From positions 31,615 to 95,614 of the forward strand of contig CAIVGN010000175.1 in assembly GCA_903905455.1 (NCBI GenBank): a stretch of DNA of 64,000 bases, in the 5' to 3' direction. A model generated the notes under the pieces. That model ran no database searches. It saw only the letters and a list, made by a program, of their open reading frames with translations, and was not told where the DNA came from. Within the stretch, counting starts at the first letter, position 1, and each line of letters opens with the position of its first letter. Positions 19,368-26,998 of this stretch are shown in pieces. Made by a program: the position numbers and the translations under genes. Source of the DNA: an uncultured Archangium sp. (GTDB taxonomy: Bacteria; Myxococcota; Myxococcia; Myxococcales; Myxococcaceae).

Positions 19368-20681
19368 ATGAACCCGGGTGCGTTGCTCCGAAGACGCGCC
19401 TGCGTCGGCCTGCTGCTCGTGGTCGCCTCCACGGCGCAGGCGGACTTCTTCAACGGCCGCAACCTGCTGATCGGCGAGCGGGCCAGCCTGCTGGGCGGCG
19501 CCTTCACCGCGATCGCCGACGACGCGAGCGCCGGCTACTACAACCCCGCTGGGCTGGTGCAGGCGCCGGGCTTCACGGTGTCCGCGGCGGCCGACGTCTA
19601 CGCGCTGTACGTGCTCAACCGCACCGAGCGGCTCAACGACCAGGGAGACCAGCTCAACCTGGCCTTCGTGCGCACCGTCATTCTCCCGTCGACGTTCGCC
19701 GTCTCGTACCGGGTGCACCCGCGGCTGACGGTGGCGGCCCACGTCTTCAGCCCCGACCGGTTCCGCATCTCCTCGCTCAACTCCATCGAAGCCCCGGTGG
19801 TCGCGCGCGCCATCGGCCTCGAGCAGACCTACGGAGGCTTCTCGCGGTCGGCCCGCTTCGACCAGCAGAGCACCCTCTACGGCGCGAGCGCGGGCTTCGC
19901 GGTGACCGACAGCTTCTCGGTCGGAGTCTCGCTGCACTACCACCTGGCGCAGACCAGCCAGGCCATCACCTCGACCTACTTCACTCCCGCCTCGGCCGAT
20001 GGCTCGGTGCCGGCGGATCAGGCCACGCTCCAGTCCGACAACGAGGTGACCTCCGGCGGGCTCATTCCCCAGGTCGGCCTGCTGGCGCGCCTGCCGCGCG
20101 GCTTCCGCGTCGGCGTGAACTGGCAGTGCGAGACCATCGTGCTGCACAGCCAGAACGTGTGGGCCCTCACCTTCTCCAGCGCGGCCCAGGGCCAGGCGTT
20201 CGAAACGGGCACGGTCCGCGGCGACACCCGCTACCCGCATCGCTTCACCCTGGGGCTGGGCTGGCAGTCGACGGCGGTGACGGTGGCCCTCGACCTCATC
20301 GCCTACGCGCCGCTCGACTACGACGCGCCGCACGAGGTGCTGCGCACGGTGGGCGCCGGCAACCGCCACCGCGAAGACGCCCACGTCGACGCGTCGCTGG
20401 GCCTGGAGATCACCCTCTCGGACACCTTCGTGCTGCGCGGCGGCGTCTTCACCAACACCTCGAGCGCCTCGGCCCAGTTCATCGAAGAGCGCATCAACCT
20501 CTACGGTGGGGTGCTCGGACTGGGGGTGCGCAAGGACGGGCTCGAGACCGGCTTCGGGGTGATGGGCCAGTTCGGGAGTTCACCGTTTCAGCGCGAGAAC
20601 GACCAGGGCTTCGACACGAAGTGGACGCGCGCGCAGTTGATGTTCGTCATGGGTGGCTCGCACCGCTTCTTCGAGAAGTGA
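19368..20681 (+). CDS. FadL/TodX-like outer membrane channel
   Basis: The protein has 437 residues. A signal peptide ending near TAQA (about residue 25) is followed by the plug-like N-terminus with GERASLLGGAFTAIADDASA and YYNPAGL, characteristic of the OmpP1/FadL/TodX family. Alternating beta strands then run to a C-terminal aromatic (GSHRFFEK). FadL proteins let hydrophobic molecules diffuse through the outer membrane. Proximity to the OPT gene suggests a joint uptake path, which is inference. Confidence 0.85.
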   Translation: MNPGALLRRRACVGLLLVVASTAQADFFNGRNLLIGERASLLGGAFTAIADDASAGYYNPAGLVQAPGFTVSAAADVYALYVLNRTERLNDQGDQLNLAFVRTVILPSTFAVSYRVHPRLTVAAHVFSPDRFRISSLNSIEAPVVARAIGLEQTYGGFSRSARFDQQSTLYGASAGFAVTDSFSVGVSLHYHLAQTSQAITSTYFTPASADGSVPADQATLQSDNEVTSGGLIPQVGLLARLPRGFRVGVNWQCETIVLHSQNVWALTFSSAAQGQAFETGTVRGDTRYPHRFTLGLGWQSTAVTVALDLIAYAPLDYDAPHEVLRTVGAGNRHREDAHVDASLGLEITLSDTFVLRGGVFTNTSSASAQFIEERINLYGGVLGLGVRKDGLETGFGVMGQFGSSPFQRENDQGFDTKWTRAQLMFVMGGSHRFFEK

Positions 20682-20705
20682 GCCGCGCTGACGCGCAGGT
20701 CGGGT

Positions 20706-21530
20706 TCAGCTCGCGGACTGCGGGGCGATGAACCGGGAGTCCTGGCGCAGCAGCACCACGGCACCCAGCAGCCAGCACGCGGCGCTCACCAGGAACACCG
20801 CAGGCATGGTGAAGCGCCCCCACGGTTGTGGGAGCCAGAGCGCGGCGGCCCCCAGGCCAACACTCGTGAGGAACGCGGTCGCGGTCCACGCCCCGAGTTG
20901 CGCGGCCGGCGTCCCCCGCGCCTGGGCCCACGGCCAGACCAGGAGGAGCAGCAGCGGCAACACGCTGAGCCACGCCAACTCCGCGGAGAGGAAGGCGGTG
21001 CGGTCCGCCACGCCGGACGCCAGGGAGGCCGCCCCCTGCGCCGCCGCGGAGCTCACCAACAGCGCGCGAAAGGTGCCCCACACGCTTCGCCGCTCGGCGA
21101 GGAAGACCGTGCTGGAGGCGAGCAGTGCGAGTGCGGGGGAGAAGACCAGCAGCACCACGCGCTCGCGATCGAACCAGCCGACGCCGAGGCCGTGCGCCCA
21201 GGACCAGCCCCACCACGCGCCGTAGAGCAGCACCGTCAACCCGAGGCTCACCGCGAGCCCCCACGCGTGACGTCGAAGCGGCGACGCTGCCGCGCGACCC
21301 GAAGGCCAGAAGCCGTTCCAGAAGAGCGCCGCGCCCACCGCCCAGGCGCTGATCACCAGCACCGACCACGCCAGCGGGTTCCCCTGGTCACACTTGTCCT
21401 CCATCTCGGTGCCGAAGAAGGCCTGCTGCAACACCACGGGGAGCAGAACCACCCAGGCGCCACACAGGCCGCCGAGGTCCATCACCAGCCTCGTCGCGGC
21501 CCACCGCTGCACACCGCCCTGGTCGCTCAC
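20706..21530 (-). CDS. Multi-pass membrane protein of unknown function
   Basis: The protein has 274 residues and seven or eight predicted transmembrane segments (about 15-36, 52-72, 88-110, 122-142, 153-170, 183-201, 212-232 and 242-262). The start is GTG at 21530, overlapping the stop of the upstream transglutaminase-like gene (GTGA). No family was recognised. The tight coupling suggests a partner role, for example immunity, anchoring or export; none of these is shown by the sequence. Confidence 0.7.
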   Translation of the reverse strand: MSDQGGVQRWAATRLVMDLGGLCGAWVVLLPVVLQQAFFGTEMEDKCDQGNPLAWSVLVISAWAVGAALFWNGFWPSGRAAASPLRRHAWGLAVSLGLTVLLYGAWWGWSWAHGLGVGWFDRERVVLLVFSPALALLASSTVFLAERRSVWGTFRALLVSSAAAQGAASLASGVADRTAFLSAELAWLSVLPLLLLLVWPWAQARGTPAAQLGAWTATAFLTSVGLGAAALWLPQPWGRFTMPAVFLVSAACWLLGAVVLLRQDSRFIAPQSAS

Positions 21531-22804
21531 GGAACGCCTCCCTTCGAGTCGAAGTACTGGCGGTACGTCGGGGTCACGAAGCCCTTGGCATGAATGAACG
21601 CCTCGTAGGACTGGCGCAGCGACGCGTCGACCGTGCCCGTGACGCGCTCCCCGTTCCAGATGAGCGCGCCGAGCACCGGAGCGGCGTGAGGCGTGAAGTC
21701 GACAGCCGGCTCGGCCTGGGACGGCCTGCGGGAGAAGCGGAAGATGTCGGGTTGCGCCCCGCACAGCGACGCGGCGGCCACCGAGGGGAGTTCCTCGAAC
21801 GTGGCGGCCCGCGGCTCGGTGACACGGTCGTTGTTCACCGCGAAGGCCTCGCCCTCGACCAGGTCGGAGACCGTCGCGATCACGTGCCCCTGCTTCGCGG
21901 CGTAGAAGACGTCGAAGCGCGGCGCCCCGTTGGGTTGCTCCACGCCCCCGAGGATGGCCTCGGTGAGGTAGGCGAAGCCCTCGCAGTCCACGAGCCGTCG
22001 ACCCGCGGCGTCTTCGGGCTGATCAGAGAGCAAGGCGGAGAGCTTCCCAGCGCGCGCGTCGGGCGGCACCGAGGGAGTCCATTCCACGCCTTGACCCGAA
22101 TGCGCGAAGGCCGCGCGGAGGTACGTCTGGAACTCCCGCGCCACCTCGCCCGTGTCGGCGCGACCGGAGAAGAGCCTGAAGTAGTCGCGGGCGGCGTGCA
22201 CGTCGTGCAGCTCGACACTGCGGCCCAGCATCAGTTCCATGCGCCCGACTTGATCAATCTGCTGCAACCGCTTCTCGGCGAGCGAGCCCACGTTGCCCCG
22301 GAAGCCGAGCGAGTCGATGGTCGTCTTGTTGCCCAGCGGGGGGTGATCCACGATGTCCTTCGAGACCTCGTTGAAGTCGGCGTGGCTCTCCTTCCGGTCA
22401 TTGACCAACTCTCCGAGCAGGTGCCGATCGCGGCTGGCCCAGGGCGCCTTCAGCAGCTCGCGGTAGAGCACCCCGGCTTCTTCGGAGCGCCCGGCCTTGA
22501 ACTCCGCCGACGCCTTGCCTTCGAGGAGCGCGGTCCCGAGCTTCGGGCTGCGGCTCGCCAACCCGCGCGCGGCGTCGATGACCGGGCGCATCTTCTCTTC
22601 GGCCGTGGGCGGCAACGCCAGGAACGGGAGCGCACACGCCGGGACCGCTTCACAGGTGTCGGGGGCGGGCGCCGCGGGAAGGCCCGTGTCGGGGTGGCAC
22701 GCGAGCACGTCGCGTGCGGGCAGCGGAGCCGCCGACGGCTCGTTCGCGGGCTCGGGACACACGGGGTCGACGGCGTTGCAGGTGAGGGGGGAAATGGTGG
22801 GCAT
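21527..22804 (-). CDS. Transglutaminase/papain-like cysteine hydrolase, putative
   Basis: The protein has 425 residues and no clear signal peptide. A Pro- and Cys-rich N-terminus (about 1-65) precedes a helical region (about 68-240). The C-terminal part contains VDCEGFAYLTEAIL (C274), KQGHVIATV (H307) and AVNNDRV (N325/D326). This is the spacing of a transglutaminase-like Cys-His-Asp/Asn triad. Such proteins hydrolyse or cross-link amide bonds. The substrate is unknown, and the N-terminal part matches nothing I recognise. The downstream membrane-protein gene overlaps it by four bases. Confidence 0.6.
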   Translation of the reverse strand: MPTISPLTCNAVDPVCPEPANEPSAAPLPARDVLACHPDTGLPAAPAPDTCEAVPACALPFLALPPTAEEKMRPVIDAARGLASRSPKLGTALLEGKASAEFKAGRSEEAGVLYRELLKAPWASRDRHLLGELVNDRKESHADFNEVSKDIVDHPPLGNKTTIDSLGFRGNVGSLAEKRLQQIDQVGRMELMLGRSVELHDVHAARDYFRLFSGRADTGEVAREFQTYLRAAFAHSGQGVEWTPSVPPDARAGKLSALLSDQPEDAAGRRLVDCEGFAYLTEAILGGVEQPNGAPRFDVFYAAKQGHVIATVSDLVEGEAFAVNNDRVTEPRAATFEELPSVAAASLCGAQPDIFRFSRRPSQAEPAVDFTPHAAPVLGALIWNGERVTGTVDASLRQSYEAFIHAKGFVTPTYRQYFDSKGGVP

Positions 22805-23109
22805 GGGCGCCGCACTGGCAAGACGCGGGCCGGGGTCGCGCGCAGGGAGCCGGGCCACCCCACCGTGTGCCTCGGCGGACTGTGTCCGCGACGTGAGACA
22901 GGCGGTGCAGGCCTGCCTCGGCCCGCCAGGTCACGTCAGTTCTGGAAGCAGGACAGGCGCGGCAGGTGGTTGCAGCCGAGGGACGTGAAGTCACCCTGGA
23001 GGCGGGAGCGTCGCTGGCAGAATTTGCGCGTCATCGCGTAGCGCAGGGGCAGTGGCTTCTTGAGCGCGGCGACGAGACGGTCTTCCGCCCCGGCGCTATG
23101 GTGCGCGCC
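22805..23109 (-). other. 305-bp divergent intergenic region with a short minus-strand ORF
   Basis: The region lies between two divergent genes and should hold their promoters; I see no convincing -35/-10 pair. It also contains a 32-codon minus-strand ORF (22936-23034) with a Cys-rich end of the type KFCQRRSRL then CNHLPRLSCF. This could be the tail of a decayed gene, since an EF-hand remnant on the same strand lies on the other side of the next gene. Evidence for translation is weak. Confidence 0.35.
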
Positions 23110-23922
23110 ATGCCCATCAAGCCCGCCTTCATCGAGCAGAGCGCCATTCGTGGTCAGTCGCTGCAGCTGCGCGTGAAGACCGAAGATCTCGGCCACGCCA
23201 ACCGCGGTGGCGCGCGCCTCTTCGATGCGAAGGGCCACACCCTCGACGTGCCACTGACGTTCACCAACAAGGCCGGCGCCGACGACGTGTTCACCGGGAA
23301 GATCCCCACCAGGGATCTCAAGGCCCGCGGCTTCGATCTCAAGACCCTGCAGGCCACCGCCTTCGTCGACGCTCCCGGCGCGCCGCGCATCTGGGAAGAG
23401 CACAACCACCCCGCCATCGTCTCCGCGAAGGACGACGCGCTGCGCGACCTCGGCCCCGGCAACATGCGCAGCGTGGGCAAGCAGTCGCTCCCGGTGTTCA
23501 GCGGCAAGCTCGACTTCGAGACCGTGCACCAGGGCGGCCCGATGACCGGCTCCCACACCGCGAGCTGGGAGACGGCCGTCACCGCCATCACCTACCGCGA
23601 CGAGAAGAACTTCTTCGGTGGCGCCAAGACCGTGAAGCTCGAGCTGCACCCCGAGCACACCGTGGTGGAGATGGGCCCCCTCGGAGGCGCGGAGATCTCG
23701 CGGCCCGGCGTGGAGGACTTGAACGCCATGGCCATCGTCACCCTGCACCGCCAGGCCGACGGCAGCTACAAGGCCAGCGCACCGGCCAACAAGGCGTTCT
23801 TCAGCGCGTTCGGCGAGCAGGGCATGGCGGCCGACGCGCTGACCTCCATCAAGGTGGCCCTCTTCGACCCGAAGACGGGGAAAGAGGACAGCGCGTTCGG
23901 CCAGGATTACGAGCTGCGCTGA
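23110..23922 (+). CDS. Hypothetical protein, no recognised family
   Basis: The protein has 270 residues, without signal peptide or membrane segment. The composition looks like a real soluble beta-rich protein: alternating hydrophobic residues in RGQSLQLRVKTEDLG, KTVKLELHPEHTVVEMG and NAMAIVTLHRQADGSYKA. ATG at 23110 was chosen; an in-frame ATG lies four codons upstream. No function can be offered. It is flanked on both sides by short minus-strand gene remnants, suggesting a rearranged neighbourhood. Confidence 0.6.
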   Translation: MPIKPAFIEQSAIRGQSLQLRVKTEDLGHANRGGARLFDAKGHTLDVPLTFTNKAGADDVFTGKIPTRDLKARGFDLKTLQATAFVDAPGAPRIWEEHNHPAIVSAKDDALRDLGPGNMRSVGKQSLPVFSGKLDFETVHQGGPMTGSHTASWETAVTAITYRDEKNFFGGAKTVKLELHPEHTVVEMGPLGGAEISRPGVEDLNAMAIVTLHRQADGSYKASAPANKAFFSAFGEQGMAADALTSIKVALFDPKTGKEDSAFGQDYELR

Positions 23923-24051
23923 TCAGCTCAGCTCGGGGAAGCGGCGGCAGTAGGACGCGCGGAACTCACCCGCGGTGATCTGCCCGTTCTTGTCGAGATC
24001 GAAGGTCGGGGATTGTTGATCTTCATCGCCTGACCTCAACCGACGGAGCCC
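23923..24051 (-). pseudogene. Remnant of an EF-hand protein (C-terminal end)
   Basis: An open minus-strand frame of 42 residues, bounded upstream by an in-frame stop at 24052-24054. It contains a perfect 12-residue EF-hand calcium loop, DLDKNGQITAGE, followed by FRASYCRRF and a stop at 23923. There is no ATG or GTG start and no room for the usual preceding EF-hands. It is best read as the 3' end of a truncated gene. Its stop abuts the end of the plus-strand 270-residue gene. Confidence 0.55.
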
Positions 24052-24092
24052 TCATTTGGGTTCCACGTGTGCGAGTCTGCGGAAACGTCGGC

Positions 24093-26078
24093 ATGCCGCA
24101 CTTCGTCTTCACCGTGGCGCTGGGCGCCGTCCTCCTCTTCCTCGTGCAGCCGATGGTGGCGCGCGCGCTGCTGCCCTGGTTCGGCGGCTCGGCCGCGGTG
24201 TGGACCACGTGCCAACTGTTCTTCCAGGTGCTCCTGCTGGGTGGCTACGCATGGACGCATGGGCTGGTGCGACGGCTCACCCCGCGGCGCCAGGTGCAGA
24301 CCCAACTGGCGCTGATCGTCCTCGCCACCCTTTCGCTCGGGGTGACCGCGGCGCTGTGGGGCTCGCCGGTGATTCCCGGCCTCGCGCTGCGGCCCGACTC
24401 GAGTGACGCGCCGATTCCGCGGCTCCTGCTGACCTTGATGCTCGCGGTGGGGCTGCCGTACTTCGCGCTCGCCACCACCGGGCCGCTCTTGCAGGCGTGG
24501 GCGTCGCGCAAGCAGGGCGCGAGCGTCTACCGGCTCTACGCGGTGTCGAACGCGGGCTCGTTGCTGGGGTTGCTGGCGTACCCCTTCTTGCTCGAGCCGC
24601 TGACGAAGCTGCGGGTGCAGGGCTGGCTGTGGGGTGTGGGCTTCGTGGCCTGGGGCGTGGGCCTGGCGATCTCCGGGCGCAGCGTGGCCGGGGACGTCGA
24701 GCGCGCCACGCCCAACCTGGAGCCCATGCACTGGGGACGTTGGCTGTCGCTGTCGGCCGGGCCGGTGGTGCTGCTGCTCGCGGTGACCAACCACCTCACC
24801 CAGGAAGTCGCGCCCATCCCCTTCCTCTGGGTGCTGCCGCTGGTGGCCTACCTCGCGAGCTTCATCGTCACCTTCGAGAGCGCGCGCTGGTACCGCCGCG
24901 CGTGGGCCCTGCCGACGCTCGCCGTGCTCTCGTTGATCATCGCGGTGCTGCGCAGCGTGGAGCAGGAACTCCCCCTGCCCTTCCGCGTCCTGCTCTTCCT
25001 CTCGTTCCTCTTCGTGGCCTGCGTCACCTCACACGGGGAACTCGCCGCCAGCCGGCCCTCGGCCTCCGGGCTCACCGGCTTCTACGCCGCGCTGGCCACC
25101 GGGGGCGCCCTGGGTGGCATCTTCGTGGGGCTGCTGGCGCCGGCCCTCTTCGCGGGCTTCTTCGAGCTCGAGTTCGGCCTCGTGTTCCTGCTGGTGACGC
25201 TCGCGGTCGTGCTGCGCGGGGGACGCCTGGGGCCGGTCTTTGGCCTGCTCGCCGTGATGGTGGCCGCGCTGCTCTCGGTGGGCGTCACCGCGCAGCGCCG
25301 CGGGGTGCTCGACGCGCGCCGCGACTTCTTCGGCGTGGTGCGGGTCGCGCTGTCCGGTGAAGGCGATGACGAGGCGCACCTGCTGATGCACGGGCGCACG
25401 GTGCATGGCGCGCAGCAACTGCATCACCGCGAGGCGGCCACCACCTACTACGCGAAGGAGAGCGGCATCGGGCACCTGCTCTCGCTGCCCCACGACGGGC
25501 CCCGCCGCGTGGGCGTCATCGGCCTGGGCATCGGCACGCTGGCCACCTACGGCCGCGCCGGGGACACCTACCGCTTCTATGAGATCAGCCCCGACGTCGT
25601 GGCCTTCGCCCAGGGCGAGGGTGGCTACTTCACCTTCTTGAAGGACTCGAAGGCCACCACCTCGGTGGCCCTGGGCGACGCCCGCACCGTGCTCGAAGGC
25701 GAGGCGCCCAACGGCTTCGACGTGCTCGTGCTCGACGCGTTCTCCAGCGACTCGGTGCCGGTGCACCTGCTGACGAGGGAGGCGATGGCGCTCTACCTCT
25801 CGCACCTCGCCCCGGGCGGCGTGCTCGCCTTCCACCTCTCGAACCGCACCCTGTCGCTGGTGCCGGTGGCCTCGCGGGTGGGCCGCGAACTGGGCCTCAC
25901 GCCGGTGGTCATCGGCCAGAAGGCGTCGAGCTCGTGGGCCCTGCCCTCGCGGTGGTTGTTGCTGGCCCGCGATCCGGCCGCGTTCGGCGCCCTGCCGGTC
26001 ACCGACCCGAACCCGCCCTCGTCGGAGCAACTGTGGACCGACGACTTCTCGTCCCTGTGGCGTGCCGTGCAGTGGTGA
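24093..26078 (+). CDS. Membrane-fused spermidine synthase-like protein
   Basis: The protein has 661 residues. The N-terminal half has about 10-12 transmembrane segments (to about residue 410). The C-terminal half is a spermidine-synthase-like methyltransferase fold with a nucleotide-binding glycine motif (VIGLGIGTLATYG), an acidic strand end (YEISPDVV) and the LDAFSSDSVPVHLLT segment. Such fused proteins are common in myxobacteria and other bacteria; whether they make polyamines is uncertain. ATG at 24093 was preferred to a GTG eight codons upstream. Confidence 0.85.
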   Translation: MPHFVFTVALGAVLLFLVQPMVARALLPWFGGSAAVWTTCQLFFQVLLLGGYAWTHGLVRRLTPRRQVQTQLALIVLATLSLGVTAALWGSPVIPGLALRPDSSDAPIPRLLLTLMLAVGLPYFALATTGPLLQAWASRKQGASVYRLYAVSNAGSLLGLLAYPFLLEPLTKLRVQGWLWGVGFVAWGVGLAISGRSVAGDVERATPNLEPMHWGRWLSLSAGPVVLLLAVTNHLTQEVAPIPFLWVLPLVAYLASFIVTFESARWYRRAWALPTLAVLSLIIAVLRSVEQELPLPFRVLLFLSFLFVACVTSHGELAASRPSASGLTGFYAALATGGALGGIFVGLLAPALFAGFFELEFGLVFLLVTLAVVLRGGRLGPVFGLLAVMVAALLSVGVTAQRRGVLDARRDFFGVVRVALSGEGDDEAHLLMHGRTVHGAQQLHHREAATTYYAKESGIGHLLSLPHDGPRRVGVIGLGIGTLATYGRAGDTYRFYEISPDVVAFAQGEGGYFTFLKDSKATTSVALGDARTVLEGEAPNGFDVLVLDAFSSDSVPVHLLTREAMALYLSHLAPGGVLAFHLSNRTLSLVPVASRVGRELGLTPVVIGQKASSSWALPSRWLLLARDPAAFGALPVTDPNPPSSEQLWTDDFSSLWRAVQW

Positions 26079-26182
26079 TGGGCGCGGGGGAGGCCATGGC
26101 ATCAAGATGACCTGGCGACAGCCGCAACCGGCCGTCGTTACGCCCCCGCGAGCGCGGCCCGGGAAATGCTGTCTGTCTCGCC

Positions 26183-26593
26183 ATGAACCGCCCACTCTTG
26201 CTCCTCGTGTTCGCCGCCTGCGTCGCCGTGGGTCAGGTCCTCATTCCGGCACACCTCGAGTGCCCCGACGTGAAGGGCACGATGGTCAGTTCGGACGACA
26301 TGAAAGACGGGGCGATGCTCTCGTTTCGCACGCGCACCGGCAGCATCATCGAACTGCGGACGGCCACCCGGCGGCTGGCGGACGAGCACAACCAGCGCAT
26401 GCGCGCCATGACCGACGGCGGGGTGCCCCGCTCGGTCGCCACCGTGGAGCCGCTCGACGACGGCGCGCGCCTGGTCTTTCGCGTCGAAAACCCCTCGCAG
26501 CTCGATGAGCTCCGCGCGCGCGTACAGCAGCGGGCGCTGCTCATGAACCGCACCGAGTGCGACGTGATGATGAACGCAGACGCCGGGCGCTGA
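26183..26593 (+). CDS. Small exported protein of unknown function
   Basis: The protein has 136 residues. It begins with a hydrophobic signal sequence (about 1-17; possible lipobox-like AAC at 11-13 but the following residues are hydrophobic). A soluble region with a helix DELRARVQQRALLM near the end follows. No domain was recognised. It lies 104 bp after the spermidine-synthase-like gene. Confidence 0.6.
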   Translation: MNRPLLLLVFAACVAVGQVLIPAHLECPDVKGTMVSSDDMKDGAMLSFRTRTGSIIELRTATRRLADEHNQRMRAMTDGGVPRSVATVEPLDDGARLVFRVENPSQLDELRARVQQRALLMNRTECDVMMNADAGR

Positions 26594-26998
26594 GCGTCCC
26601 GCGCGACGACGCTCGCTCCCTGGGCGACGCGTGCAGCGGGTCGACCAACCTTGCGTGGGGCCGCGCGAGCGCGCCGGGCGGTTCGGCGACCCTGACGCCG
26701 ACGGCCTGGTGATCCGGGCGAGCGCGCCCTCTCGAGGAGTGGATCAGTTTCAGACCAGCGGGTGGCGCAGTTTCGGAGCGGCGGCCGTCACGAAGAACCA
26801 CGGTGAAACGCACCTGGCGTGCGCGGCGCCGACCACCTCGGGCCGACCTTGCCCGAACGGTTTCGCGATGCGCTCGGCTTCCTGGGCAAGGCCCTGGCGC
26901 CACCAACACCCGACGACCTGGCGCTCGTCGCGTTCCACGAGCGCATCGCGAAGCTCAAGCAGGCAGCTGGCCTGGCGAGTTGAAGCCGCGCGACCTCG
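26594..26998 (+). other. 405-bp gap with a possible gene fragment
   Basis: No complete gene is evident between 26594 and 26998. A 54-codon plus-strand ORF at 26819-26983 (GTG start) reads like a genuine protein end: GADHLGPTLPERFRDALGFL, followed by an amphipathic helix and a stop. The G-A-D-H pattern recalls the C-terminus of some alpha/beta hydrolases, so it may be the tail of a lost gene. There is no good ribosome-binding site, and the preceding 200 bases read as non-coding in all frames. Confidence 0.35.

Noticed and set aside
23013..23028. TGGCAG...TTGC-like sequence resembling a sigma-54 promoter
   Set aside because: The GG-GC spacing is two bases short of the -24/-12 requirement.
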